NCBI RefSeq assembly: GCF_016806835.2
Contig: NZ_CP086116.1
Span: forward strand, 1-53,768
Direction: 5' to 3'
Length of the DNA: 53,768 nt
Origin: Skermanella rosea
GTDB taxonomy: Bacteria; Pseudomonadota; Alphaproteobacteria; Azospirillales; Azospirillaceae
The notes below the pieces were generated by a model that made no database searches, was not told the DNA's origin, and was given only the letters and a program-made list of their open reading frames with translations. The position numbers and the translations under genes were made by a program. Below are positions 16,510-25,439 of this stretch, piece by piece (position 1 is the stretch's first letter; the number at the start of each line of letters is the position of its first letter).

Positions 16510-18435
16510 CTAGTTGCCCAAGAATGGGCGGGTGATAGTGCAGTTAGAGCAAGTGGTCAGGGTGGACATGAACTCTTCAGCCGTCGCATCGGCTGCGGCT
16601 TTCCTTGAGTCATTCCGCAATTGTACCTCGGCCGCGGCACGCTGATTAGCCACCGTAGCCGCCGTCAGGCTGTTTATTGCCGCGATCTGCTCGCCCCCGA
16701 TGGCGTTCATGGCTTGAAGCTCGGAGCGGATACCGTTACCGGCCCTGCCGGCGGCTGCATGGTCGCGCGCGCGCTCCAGGGTGTCGGCCTGCTCCTGGAC
16801 AGCCCGGTTCTGCACCGCGAAGCTGTTCAGGTATGCCGCGCGCTCGTGGTCCTGCATGGACTGGTTAACGGCAACCAGGTCGTCGGGAAGCATCGGCGGG
16901 AAGGCATCGGGATAGACCTCGCCGTACTGGCTCGTGATGGCCTGCTCGGACGACAGAAACCCGCCCCGGGCCAGCCCCGGCATGGTGCGCGTCATCATGC
17001 CGTTCAGGCCGGCGGCATTGTTCGCCGTGCCGTGGGCATTGTCCCGCTTGGCAAGCTCGACAAGGCGCTGCTGGGCGGCCAGCTGCTTGCCCATGCAGAG
17101 GTTGCCGGCGATCATCGTCATCTGCTGGGAGATCTGCCCGGCCAGCGTCGCCCGGCCTCCCGTGAAGATACCGTTGATCACCGACGCGGCGCCGCCGATG
17201 ACGGCCCCGCCGATGTTGCACTTCACGGTTTCGACTGCGCTGTCGATGTAGTCCTCGACCGGCTGCAGCACGGTATCGACAGCATCGCCGATGGCGTTGC
17301 CGACCGCGCTGGTGACCTGGCCGGTGGCCCGGTTGATGATCTGGTTGCCCTCGCGGACGATGATGCCGCCGGAGACCAGGTCGTTCAGCCGGCGCAGGGC
17401 GCCCGCCTCGCCCCGCTCCACGGCACCCCAGAACGCCTCGTCGGTGTTGTAGAAGTTGTTCGCCAGACCATCGACGTTCCGCTCGAACTGGGTGTCGGTG
17501 CTGCCGTCCCAGGCACCCGCTCCTGTCCCGCCCGACACCCGGTTGTTGGTGATAGTGTTGTTCCGGCTGGTGATCGAGCCGGGCATGTGGGAATTCTGGC
17601 CGTTGCTGATCGAGCCGGTGATGTTGTTGCTCTCGATCCGGTTGTTCTCGGCCGAGATCACCCGCACATCGCCTCGGATGTCGTTGCCGGTGACGACGCT
17701 GTTCTCGGCCTCGTTGTCCTGGAACTCGTCGGGGAACTGGTCCATCCGGTCCAGACGGCTGTTACCGTAACCGCCGACCGACACCGCCGTGTCCGCGTCG
17801 ATGTCCACGGTGTTGTTGACGAACTGCACTCCGTCGCTGCCGGCCTTCCAGGTGATGCCGGCGAAGCCAGCCTTGCCCTTGATGGTGTTTCCCTCGTAGC
17901 GCACGTTCCGGACGGACACGTTGTCGATCGCCTCCTGACGCCAGTTGCCGTCGATGGTGTTGCCGGCGACCACGACGCCGCCATTGCCAGACGGCGGCAT
18001 GTTGAAGATCTTGATGCCGTCCTGCCCCACGCCGGTCACCCGGTTGTTGACGATCCGGACGTTGTCGAACTTCTCGTAAGAGCCCCAGAATTTGATCCCG
18101 CCGACGTCGCCGCCTGGGGCGTTGGCCTCCAGGTGAAGGCCCTCGATGTTGATGTTGCTCAGGCGATTGGCCTGGAGCACGGCCTGGTTCCGGGACCCTA
18201 CGATCCGGGCAGACCCCGGCGCCGCGGCCGACTTGAGCGTGATCCCGCTCCTGCCGGACAGATCGACCGACCCGTTGTAGGTGCCGGGGTTCAGGACGAT
18301 GGTCGAGCCCTCCCCGGCCCGGTCCACCGCGGCCTGGATGTTGTCGCCCGGGGTGAGCGTGATGGTCTGCCCCCAGGCCGGCGAGGACAGCATGGTGCCG
18401 GCCAGCAGCAGCCCGGCGAGGATGGATCGGTGCAT
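16510..18435 (-). CDS. VirB5/TrbJ-like T4SS protein fused to an exported right-handed beta-helix, 641 aa
   Basis: The start at 18435 is chosen because AGGAG (end of virB4) is 6 nt away. A signal peptide (about 1-23, ending SPAWG) precedes roughly 290 residues of parallel beta-helix (GDNIQAAVDRAGEGSTIVLNPGTYNG, then repeated strands such as VRIVNNRVTGVGQDGIKIFN, VVVAGNTIDGN, VQFVNNTVDI, NNRIESNNITGS). The C-terminal half resembles TrbJ/VirB5 minor pilins (SQYGEVYPDAFPPMLPDDL, AVQNRAVQEQADTLERA, LQAMNAIGGEQIAAINSLT). VirB5 sits at the pilus tip. The added beta-helix, a fold of adhesins and polysaccharide lyases, may bind the recipient surface; this is inference. It occupies the virB5 position between virB4 and virB6. 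Confidence 0.8.
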   Translation of the reverse strand: MHRSILAGLLLAGTMLSSPAWGQTITLTPGDNIQAAVDRAGEGSTIVLNPGTYNGSVDLSGRSGITLKSAAAPGSARIVGSRNQAVLQANRLSNINIEGLHLEANAPGGDVGGIKFWGSYEKFDNVRIVNNRVTGVGQDGIKIFNMPPSGNGGVVVAGNTIDGNWRQEAIDNVSVRNVRYEGNTIKGKAGFAGITWKAGSDGVQFVNNTVDIDADTAVSVGGYGNSRLDRMDQFPDEFQDNEAENSVVTGNDIRGDVRVISAENNRIESNNITGSISNGQNSHMPGSITSRNNTITNNRVSGGTGAGAWDGSTDTQFERNVDGLANNFYNTDEAFWGAVERGEAGALRRLNDLVSGGIIVREGNQIINRATGQVTSAVGNAIGDAVDTVLQPVEDYIDSAVETVKCNIGGAVIGGAASVINGIFTGGRATLAGQISQQMTMIAGNLCMGKQLAAQQRLVELAKRDNAHGTANNAAGLNGMMTRTMPGLARGGFLSSEQAITSQYGEVYPDAFPPMLPDDLVAVNQSMQDHERAAYLNSFAVQNRAVQEQADTLERARDHAAAGRAGNGIRSELQAMNAIGGEQIAAINSLTAATVANQRAAAEVQLRNDSRKAAADATAEEFMSTLTTCSNCTITRPFLGN

Positions 18436-18444
18436 GGTCATCTC

Positions 18445-20955
18445 CTACTCGGCAGCGGCGGCCAGCTCGAGCGGCCGACGCCCGCCCTCGTGCCGGACGT
18501 ATTCGGCGGCCCAGCCCACGCCCTTGGCGTCGAGGAAGTGTTCGGCGAACTGGTCGGCGGGATGATCGGCCAGGATGCGATGGGCCAGCCCGAGGTCCAG
18601 CTTGGTGTCGGTGGACGCGCACAGCGCCCGGCCCAGCGGTCCGAGGTTCAGGTCGAACAGCCGGGCACCGTCGGGGCAGGTGAAGTAGTAGTGGCGCTTC
18701 GGCATCGCCCCGGCGACGATCTCGATGTCGCGCTCATGGAAGCCCAGCTGCTCGTAAGGTTTCCGGCCCTTCTCGCTGCGGGCGCGGTGGTTGGGCAGCA
18801 GCACGATGTTCGGCACGTTCTCGGCATCGGCCAGCACCTTGCCGATGGTGCTGTCGAAGGCGTCCTTCATGTTCTGGGTCGCGAACACCACGACGACGTT
18901 CCGGCTTCGGGCCGCCCGCAGCCATTCATCGAACTTCGCCGCGAACCGGCCATCGCCCAGGAAGAGCCAAGCCTCGTCCACCACCAGCAACACTGGGTCG
19001 CCGGTGAAGACGCGGCGCTCGACGTAGCGGAACAGGTGCGCCAGGACATGCGGGGCGACGTCGGTTTTCTTGAGCAGGTGCGTCATGTCCAGGCTGAGGA
19101 CATCCGACAGCTCGATCCGGTCCTGGTCGTCGTCCAGCAGCCGGCCATAGGTGTCGCCGGCCAGGGCGTAGTGCCGGATCGCCCGCTTCAGCCCCTCAGT
19201 GGTCAGGTATCCCGACAGGTGGGTCAGGGTGCGCCGCTCCGGCGGGTTCTGGGCGATCAGGTCCAGGGCGCCAGCCGTCTCCTCTTTCACCTCGGCATTG
19301 CCGGTGTCGATCCCCTGGGCGCGCATCAGGCCCAGCACCCACTCCAGAAGCTCGATGCGCTCGTTGGGCTCGTCGGCGTAGCGCAGCGGCTGGAATCCGA
19401 GGGCGCCGTCACCCACGACGCCCACGTCATATGAGACGCCGCCCAGCAGCCGTGTCACGACCTCGCCACCGCCCTTGATCGTGAAGATGCAGACCTTGGA
19501 ACCCGGGATGCGCCGCCACCCGGTGATCAGGGCGTTCATCAGGGTCGTCTTGCCGTTGCCCGACGGCCCGAAGATCAGGGTATGGCCCAGGTCGCCGCGG
19601 TGCAGGTTCAGCCGGAACGGCGTCGAACCATCCGTCGTGGCGATCAGCAGCGGCGGAATGTCCTGGCCGAACCGCCTGGTCAGGTGCTCGTTGCGCGTCT
19701 CGCCCGACCACACCGAGGAATAGGGCGCGAAGTGCGCCAGGTTCACGCTGGTGCGAATCGGCCGGCGCAGGTCGGCGAAGATATGGCCGGGCAGGGTGCC
19801 GAGCCACGTGTCGAGCGGCGCCACCGTGTAACTGGTGACGTTGAGCTGCTGGCGCCGCAGCACGTCCTCGACCAGCTTCACCTTGTCTTCCAACCCCTCC
19901 TCGGTCCGATCCCAGACGACGACGTTGATGTTGACCTGGCCTATGGTCAGGTCGTCCCGGCGCACGGCATAGATCGCCTCCTGGGCGTCCTCGGCCATGG
20001 CGTTGGCCGCCTCGTTCTCCTTCTGCTTGTTGCTCTTGAGCATGTACGAGATCAGCATCGGGATCATGGCGATGCCGAGCATCCGCCAGTCCCGCACCTG
20101 CTGCTCAATGCGGCGCAGCCCTTCGGCGTGCTCCATGCCCATCCACCGGATCTCGTACCGGTACTCGCACCGCAGGGTGTCCAGGGCAGCCAGCGCCGCG
20201 GGGATGGTGTCGGGCGAATTCTTGACGCTGATCGTCCGCATGTGGCACGGACCGAGCATCGGGTCGGCGCCGCCGACCACCCGGCAGTCGGCCACGTCGT
20301 AATCGATCCGGGCCTTGCCGTAGGACGGCTTCACGCGGTGCCGATGGACGCTGACCGTCTTGTGCAGGAAGTCGAAGGTGTCATCGTCGTCCAGCCAAGC
20401 GCAGTCCTTCATGACGCCGTCCAGCATGCCCTTCACGGCGCTGCTGGCCTGCACGAACTCGTTCAGCTCGGCGCTGCCGGCCTTGCCCTGGCGCTTCTTG
20501 CCACTCATGAACATCGACCGTGCCCGGCGGGTGGAGGCCCGCGAGCAGCGCCAGACGAAGGTGATGTAGCGGTCGGTTTCGAACTGGGCGCCGGCCCGGT
20601 CGTAGGCGGCGCGTCGTTCTTCATCGAACAGGAACGACACAGGGTCCGGCCACAGGCCGCGGCGCTCCTGGTCGGCCAGCTCGGCGCCGGGGTAGGGCGA
20701 CGCCGGCCGGCGCTGCGCCTCGATGTGCAGGCTCATCTGCCCGCGCACCCGGCGAAGGGCGTCATGCAGCCGGCGCATCGTGGCGTCGAGGTCGGCATCG
20801 CTCATGCTATCAGCATCGCCGCCGCGGAACCGCAGGGTGCGCATGAAGCCGCCGAACTTCAGGAACACGATGCCCTGCTCGGCGAAATACGCCCACGGCA
20901 GCTTGGCCGTCAGGGGGACGGCAGCCGCCCCCCTGTTCGCTCCGATCCTAAACAT
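18445..20955 (-). CDS. virB4: VirB4-like T4SS ATPase, 836 aa
   Basis: Essential energiser of pilus assembly and transfer. The start MFRIGANRGAAAVPL at 20955 overlaps the virB3 end by 8 nt; the longer frame upstream is not used. The N-terminal domain runs to about 430. The ATPase has Walker A GPSGNGKTTLMNALI and Walker B PVLLVVDEAWLFLGD, followed by the RSRNVVVVFATQN and AMPKRHYYFTCPDGARLF blocks typical of VirB4/TrbE. Length is normal and the gene looks intact. Confidence 0.95.
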   Translation of the reverse strand: MFRIGANRGAAAVPLTAKLPWAYFAEQGIVFLKFGGFMRTLRFRGGDADSMSDADLDATMRRLHDALRRVRGQMSLHIEAQRRPASPYPGAELADQERRGLWPDPVSFLFDEERRAAYDRAGAQFETDRYITFVWRCSRASTRRARSMFMSGKKRQGKAGSAELNEFVQASSAVKGMLDGVMKDCAWLDDDDTFDFLHKTVSVHRHRVKPSYGKARIDYDVADCRVVGGADPMLGPCHMRTISVKNSPDTIPAALAALDTLRCEYRYEIRWMGMEHAEGLRRIEQQVRDWRMLGIAMIPMLISYMLKSNKQKENEAANAMAEDAQEAIYAVRRDDLTIGQVNINVVVWDRTEEGLEDKVKLVEDVLRRQQLNVTSYTVAPLDTWLGTLPGHIFADLRRPIRTSVNLAHFAPYSSVWSGETRNEHLTRRFGQDIPPLLIATTDGSTPFRLNLHRGDLGHTLIFGPSGNGKTTLMNALITGWRRIPGSKVCIFTIKGGGEVVTRLLGGVSYDVGVVGDGALGFQPLRYADEPNERIELLEWVLGLMRAQGIDTGNAEVKEETAGALDLIAQNPPERRTLTHLSGYLTTEGLKRAIRHYALAGDTYGRLLDDDQDRIELSDVLSLDMTHLLKKTDVAPHVLAHLFRYVERRVFTGDPVLLVVDEAWLFLGDGRFAAKFDEWLRAARSRNVVVVFATQNMKDAFDSTIGKVLADAENVPNIVLLPNHRARSEKGRKPYEQLGFHERDIEIVAGAMPKRHYYFTCPDGARLFDLNLGPLGRALCASTDTKLDLGLAHRILADHPADQFAEHFLDAKGVGWAAEYVRHEGGRRPLELAAAAE

Positions 20956-21223
20956 CGAGATAGTGCTCCTCGTCCAGGAGGTGTCGCTGCCCGCCCTCGA
21001 CCCAGTAGGGGTCTTCCTTCCCGAACCAGGCGCCCAGCGAGAACACGGTCGCGGAAAGGCTAAGGGCGGACAGCACAAGCAGCAGGGCCGTCAGCCAGCC
21101 CAGGAACAGGAAGCCCAGCAGGGCCGCCACCGGCATCAAGATGGCGATCAGCGCGACATGGATGTGACAGCCGAAGTAGTTCGGGGGCACTTCCAGGCTC
21201 TTGTACGTCCGCCCGGCCTCCAT
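20948..21223 (-). CDS. virB3: VirB3-like T4SS membrane protein, 91 aa
   Basis: Small inner-membrane protein with one or two hydrophobic stretches (HVALIAILMPVAALLGFLFL and WLTALLLVLSALSLSATVF) and the conserved N-terminal pattern YKSLEVPPNYFGC. It starts on the last base of the virB2 stop (TGATG) and overlaps virB4 by 8 nt, the standard virB2-B3-B4 order. Confidence 0.9.
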   Translation of the reverse strand: MEAGRTYKSLEVPPNYFGCHIHVALIAILMPVAALLGFLFLGWLTALLLVLSALSLSATVFSLGAWFGKEDPYWVEGGQRHLLDEEHYLDV

Positions 21224-21531
21224 CAGAACTGGCTCGTCAGGCCGGTGAGACCCTGCACGATGGTGGCCGCATTGGCCATCAGCGCGCCGCCGATCAGAAC
21301 GCCTAGCACGCCGCCAGCGAAGCCGATCAGGTTCCGCATGAAGAGGAAGACGCAGGCCAGGATGAAGCTGAACAGCGCCACCGCGATACCCGCGACGAAG
21401 GCCCAGTTCAGAACCGTGCTCATGCCCTGCTGGAAGGGCACGTCACCGCCACCGTTGAACTGCGCCAGGGCTGGGTCGGCGGCCAGGACGGCGATCAGCG
21501 CGAACGCGACGGACGCATAGACGTTTCGCAT
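21223..21531 (-). CDS. virB2: VirB2-like major pilin, 102 aa
   Basis: Start at 21531 with GAGGAG 8 nt upstream. A signal peptide (MRNVYASVAFALIAVLAADPALA) is removed to leave a mature pilin of about 79 residues. This has two transmembrane helices (LNWAFVAGIAVALFSFILACVFLF and AGGVLGVLIGGALMANAATIV) around a short basic loop, the standard VirB2/TrbC plan. It is preceded by a 76-nt gap, the largest in the upstream half of the operon, which may hold an internal promoter. Confidence 0.9.
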   Translation of the reverse strand: MRNVYASVAFALIAVLAADPALAQFNGGGDVPFQQGMSTVLNWAFVAGIAVALFSFILACVFLFMRNLIGFAGGVLGVLIGGALMANAATIVQGLTGLTSQF

Positions 21532-21607
21532 CGTTCTACTCCTCAAGTTTTGGACTATTGTTCTACTGTAGTCACTATTGCAGATTGCCCTCTGTCCGGC
21601 AATCCCG

Positions 21608-22570
21608 TCAGGCAGTTACCGTCTCGTATCGCTCGCCGTCATGGCCGGTGGGCCGGACGATCTCTACCAGACGTCGCGTTCCGTCCGGCTCCCGGCGAAT
21701 GAAGGCCACCAGGTCGACCGCCTCGATGATGTCGGCGTGGGGCACGTTCACCGCGACTTGGCCGATCAGCCGCGAGATGCGCGACAGGCCATGGGCGGCC
21801 GAGTTGGCATGGACCGTCGAGAGCCCGCCGGGGTGGCCGGTGTTGCTGGCCCCGATCCATTCCAAGGCCGTTTCGCCGTCGCGGATCTCACCGATGACGA
21901 TGCGGTCCGGCTTGTGGCGCAGGGCCTCGCGGACCAGCTCGCGCGCATTCATCTGGCCGGTGAACGCGCGGACCACGTTGGGGCCGCTCACCCTTAGCTC
22001 GTCCTGGTCCTGGATGATGAAGACCCGGCTGGACCTGAACGGCGCCTCGGACAGCAGGGCATTGCCCAGCGTCGTCTTTCCAGCCCCGGTGCCGCCGGCC
22101 ACCAGGATGTTTTTTCGGTCGGCCACGGCCGCGCGCAGCACGTCGGCCTGGGCCTCCGTCATGATGCCGGCGGCCACGTAGTCGTTCACCGTGAAGATCC
22201 GCCCCGGCGGCAGCCGGATGGAGAAGGTGATCCGGCGCACCGTGTGAGGCAGCAGGGCCGCGAACCGCTCGCCGGTCGGCAGGTTGGCAGACAGCGCCGC
22301 CTTGTCGATTGCGTGATTGTCGATGTCCGAGACCAGGTTGACGATCCGGCGCGAGGCGTGGTCGGTCAGGTGCTGGCCGGTCGCCCGGTCCTGCCCGCCG
22401 ACCGTCAGCCAGATCATGCCGTCCTCGTTCACCATGATGTCGGTACAGCCCGGCGTGCGCTTGGCCTTCTGGATGGTCGGGCCGTAGGCATCCTCCAGGT
22501 CGTCCAGAAGGCGCTTCATGCCCTCGGTCCGGTTCGCGGTCAGGTTCGCCCCGTTCAGCTCAAGCGACAT
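21608..22570 (-). CDS. virB11: VirB11-like T4SS hexameric ATPase, 320 aa
   Basis: Traffic ATPase at the base of the channel. It contains Walker A GGTGAGKTTLGNALL, the Asp box FIIQDQDELRV, Walker B DRIVIGEIRDGET and the His box GHPGGLSTVHANSA. The start MSLELNGANLT at 22570 overlaps the end of the upstream small gene by 11 nt. Here virB11 precedes virB2, as in Trb-type systems, rather than closing the operon as in the Agrobacterium virB operon. Confidence 0.94.
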   Translation of the reverse strand: MSLELNGANLTANRTEGMKRLLDDLEDAYGPTIQKAKRTPGCTDIMVNEDGMIWLTVGGQDRATGQHLTDHASRRIVNLVSDIDNHAIDKAALSANLPTGERFAALLPHTVRRITFSIRLPPGRIFTVNDYVAAGIMTEAQADVLRAAVADRKNILVAGGTGAGKTTLGNALLSEAPFRSSRVFIIQDQDELRVSGPNVVRAFTGQMNARELVREALRHKPDRIVIGEIRDGETALEWIGASNTGHPGGLSTVHANSAAHGLSRISRLIGQVAVNVPHADIIEAVDLVAFIRREPDGTRRLVEIVRPTGHDGERYETVTA

Positions 22571-22886
22571 TGGCAGAGTCCTCGCATTCGATGGTTTCCA
22601 CCGCCTTGCGCACCTCGGCGATATCGCCATCGGCCAGGGTCAGCAGGATCGAGCGGAGCAGCCGGTCCTGCCGGGCCGACTGGTCGATCAGCTTGGCGAT
22701 GCCGGTCTCGACCCGGTTGACCACCTGGGCCTCCCGGCGCCACATGCGGAACCCGTCCTCGATCAGCTGCTCCAGAACCTCGTTGCGGCTGACCCTCCGG
22801 CCGGCGCTGCGGAACTGCGCCGTCGTCTCGGTCACCTGGGCGGCCAAGTCGGGCTCCAGGTACAGCTTCAATTCAACCTTCGTCAT
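22560..22886 (-). CDS. Ribbon-helix-helix / coiled-coil transfer accessory protein, 108 aa
   Basis: The N-terminal half (VELKLYLEPDLAAQVTETTAQF...VSRNEVLEQLIEDGFRMW) reads like a ribbon-helix-helix domain (strand, two helices). The C-terminal half is helical (VNRVETGIAKLIDQSARQDRLLRSILLTLADGD). It overlaps virD4 upstream (ATGA) and virB11 downstream. Such proteins between the coupling protein and virB11 are common in Trb-like operons (TraJ/CopG-like), probably linking oriT DNA to the coupling protein. The function is inferred. Confidence 0.6.
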   Translation of the reverse strand: MTKVELKLYLEPDLAAQVTETTAQFRSAGRRVSRNEVLEQLIEDGFRMWRREAQVVNRVETGIAKLIDQSARQDRLLRSILLTLADGDIAEVRKAVETIECEDSANVA

Positions 22887-24625
22887 TCGTCGTCACCTTC
22901 GGGGGCAGTGATGAGCTTGCGCTTGCGCGGGGCCTTGGGTTTCGGGGGAGATGGAGCGGGCGCCGGCTCCTCGGCCGGCGGGTCGGCGGGCGCGGGGCTG
23001 GCCGTCATGACACCGGCCCAGGCGCTCGGCCGCTGCGGGTGCGGCAGGTCGGGATAGGTGCCGTCGGCGCCCCGCATCGGCACCGGCTTCAGCATGCGCG
23101 ACTTCAGGACGCGGTCTTTGTAGTCCCGCAGCTTGCGGGCCAGGATCGGCGGGTGTCCGGTGACCAGCACCAGCTCCAGGTGATCGGGCAGGCAACGGAC
23201 GGCGCCGGGATCGATGACGGGCCGGTCGTACTGGCTTTCCGTCTCGGTTCGCCCGCCGTCACCCCATGGCCGGCGGCTGACGCTCTTGCGCTGCTCGGGG
23301 ACCTGCCCGGCCGACTGGGAGATTTCCCGCTGGGTGGTCGCGTCGTTGGCCGCGAAGGCGACATGCACACGGATGTTGTCCCGGAACTGGTTGTTCGGCC
23401 CGTAGGGCATCTCCTTCAGGGCGTTGAGGGACTGGGCGCCGAGCAGGAACGTGCAGCCATATCCCAGGATCTTGGTCATGGCGGTTTCGATCAGCTTCAG
23501 CCGCAGCGACGGAAACTCATCGATCACCAGAAGCAGCTTCGCCGGGTACTTCTTCCGGCCATCCGGCGCCAAGTGCCGGTCGGCCAGGATGGCGTCTATC
23601 AGCATGCCGAGGAACAGCGCGACGACAGGCTTGAGGCGCGCATCCTCCGAGGCCGGCGTCGTCAGGTACAAGGTCACCGGCCTGCCGGTGTGGCCCGGGC
23701 AGAAGATGTCGGCCAGGCGGAAGTCCGACCGGCCGGTAACGTCGGCCACCGCCGGATCCTCGAACACCGACAGCCTGACCAGGGCGTCGTTGTAGATCAG
23801 CTGGCGGTACTTCGCCCCATCCTTCGCATCCTCCACCAGGGGATCGCAGCCGAACAGCCCGCGAGCGCGATCGACCGCAACCGGGTGGGCGGCCCTGGCG
23901 ATGATGCGCTTTCCGCCGTCGTCGCCTTGGGCGATCAGCCGGACCACGCCCCGCATGTTCTTCTCGGCGTCGGGCTCGCCGTGCAGGACATGTAGGATGC
24001 AGGCGCTGATGTAGCGGTTCGCCGCCGCCTCGAAATGACCGTCGCCGCCGGGCGAGGGGATCTGGGTCACCAGGTTGTCGGTGTCGCGGACGGCATGGTC
24101 AGGCCGGATCTCGTCCAGGAAGTTGAACCGGGCGCCGACCGGCGACGCGAAGTTCAGGTTGATGACGTGGCTGAAACGGCCGCGCCACCCGCTGGTGTCA
24201 TCGAACAGCTCGCCCTTGCCGCCGTCGTAGGCGACCACCGGCCCGCCGTAGGTCAGCATCGTCGGACGGATCACGCCGACACCCTTGCCCGACCTGGTGC
24301 CGCCGGTCACCAGCACCGGCTCCTGCCCGGTCCAGGTCAGCCGCTTCCGGCCGATCCGCCCCAGCACCACGCCGCTGAACTTCAGGTCCGGGTTCTTGAG
24401 CAGCTCGGCCGCCCTCGCCTGGCGCTTGCCGCCGAAGCCGGCGGCCAGGCGCTTGCGCGCCCGCATGCGATCCATGACAGCGCCGAACCCGAACCCCGCT
24501 GCGCCCGCTACGGTCAGGGCACCGACCGCACAGCCGGCCAGCAGCATGGCATTGGCCTCGATCCAGGCCCGAGACGCCTGCACGAACGGCTCCGGGTTGG
24601 TGATAATCTGCCCGAGGTCAATCAC
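22883..24625 (-). CDS. virD4: VirD4/TraG-type coupling protein, 580 aa
   Basis: Brings the relaxase-DNA complex to the T4SS. A GTG start at 24625 is chosen because GGGGAGGA lies 9 nt upstream; the frame runs further 5' into that site. N-terminal transmembrane segments (about 30-50, MLLAGCAVGALTVAGAAGFGFG) are followed by the NTPase: Walker A GGTRSGKGVGVIRPT, Walker B KLLLVIDEFPSL, and the YGCTFLLGAQSLNALKEMYG-like region. The C-terminal tail is Pro/Lys-rich. It overlaps the relaxase stop by 8 nt. Confidence 0.93.
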   Translation of the reverse strand: MIDLGQIITNPEPFVQASRAWIEANAMLLAGCAVGALTVAGAAGFGFGAVMDRMRARKRLAAGFGGKRQARAAELLKNPDLKFSGVVLGRIGRKRLTWTGQEPVLVTGGTRSGKGVGVIRPTMLTYGGPVVAYDGGKGELFDDTSGWRGRFSHVINLNFASPVGARFNFLDEIRPDHAVRDTDNLVTQIPSPGGDGHFEAAANRYISACILHVLHGEPDAEKNMRGVVRLIAQGDDGGKRIIARAAHPVAVDRARGLFGCDPLVEDAKDGAKYRQLIYNDALVRLSVFEDPAVADVTGRSDFRLADIFCPGHTGRPVTLYLTTPASEDARLKPVVALFLGMLIDAILADRHLAPDGRKKYPAKLLLVIDEFPSLRLKLIETAMTKILGYGCTFLLGAQSLNALKEMPYGPNNQFRDNIRVHVAFAANDATTQREISQSAGQVPEQRKSVSRRPWGDGGRTETESQYDRPVIDPGAVRCLPDHLELVLVTGHPPILARKLRDYKDRVLKSRMLKPVPMRGADGTYPDLPHPQRPSAWAGVMTASPAPADPPAEEPAPAPSPPKPKAPRKRKLITAPEGDDE

Positions 24626-25388
24626 GGTCCCGGTCCTCCCCACGGGTGGGCCGGCGGCCGGCGTTGTAGTTCCGCTCGCCGTCGCGCAGCCGTTCGGCCT
24701 GGCGATGCATGAAGCGGTCCATCTCCCGCTGGCTCATCTGGCCCAGGTGCCGGGTCGCCAGATCCTCAGCGATGCGGCGCATTTCGAACCGAATAAATTC
24801 CCTGTCCATTACCAGGTCGGTGCCGTCTTGGGCGATGCCCCGGAGGATGACGTGGGCATGCCGGTTCATGGCGTGCGTCGCGTCCGGCTTCTCGTGAACG
24901 CCGGCCATCCACTCCAGCCGGGTGCCCAGCCGGCGCTCCAGCTCGGCCATGTACTCCCGCGTATACGCCGCCATGTCGAGGGCATGGCCGTCGTTCGGCG
25001 CCAGGATGATCCGGAAGTGATGCCGGTCGTCCCGCCACCCCTGGACGGCCGAATGGCCCATGACGCCGTCGCCGTCCCGGTCGATCAGCGACGGCGTCAC
25101 CGCCCGCTCGCCGGCCCCAGGGCGCTCCACATACCGGATGTGGCTGTGCAACTTGGAGTATCCCGCACCGGCCATGCGGTAATGGTAGGAAATCACCACC
25201 ACGCGCCGCCGGTACGCCGACCCACCCCCGGCACCAAGCCGGGCAGTACCCCGAGACACCGCCTTCGGTTTTCCAAGGTCGGGCAGGTAAACCCGCCCGG
25301 GAGACACCCCGCTGGCCTTCGGTGCAAGCCGCAGCCACCGTTCGATCAGCGCGTCTTTCGACCTCGCCAGAGGCACCCGTCCTGCCAC
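24618..25388 (-). CDS. VirD2-type (DUF3363-family) conjugative relaxase, short form, 256 aa
   Basis: Nicks oriT and pilots the strand. A GTG start at 25388 has GGAGG 7-8 nt upstream. Motifs: the candidate active tyrosines in VVVISYHYR; DDRHHFRIILAP; and a His-rich motif (HEKPDATHAMNRHAHVIL) where the family usually has WNTDNPHVHLLVRG, so a short insertion separates the histidines. The C-terminal part seen in the usual 550-650-residue relatives is missing, leaving only the nuclease domain. A candidate oriT lies directly upstream. It is probably functional because the whole operon follows. Confidence 0.85.
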   Translation of the reverse strand: MAGRVPLARSKDALIERWLRLAPKASGVSPGRVYLPDLGKPKAVSRGTARLGAGGGSAYRRRVVVISYHYRMAGAGYSKLHSHIRYVERPGAGERAVTPSLIDRDGDGVMGHSAVQGWRDDRHHFRIILAPNDGHALDMAAYTREYMAELERRLGTRLEWMAGVHEKPDATHAMNRHAHVILRGIAQDGTDLVMDREFIRFEMRRIAEDLATRHLGQMSQREMDRFMHRQAERLRDGERNYNAGRRPTRGEDRDRD

Positions 25389-25439
25389 TTCCCAACCCTC
25401 CCGCGGAAGACTACCATTCCGCTGAAGTCTACCCTACGT

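Noticed and set aside
16621-19434. A 937-codon open frame on the plus strand opposite virB4 and the beta-helix gene
   Set aside because: It is an antisense shadow of GC-rich coding sequence. The translation is Val/Gly/Ala/His-rich without domains, while the minus strand shows clear T4SS motifs. The same applies to 19582-21063, 22244-25442 and 31594-32877 on plus and to 37847-40759 and 43916-45628 on minus.
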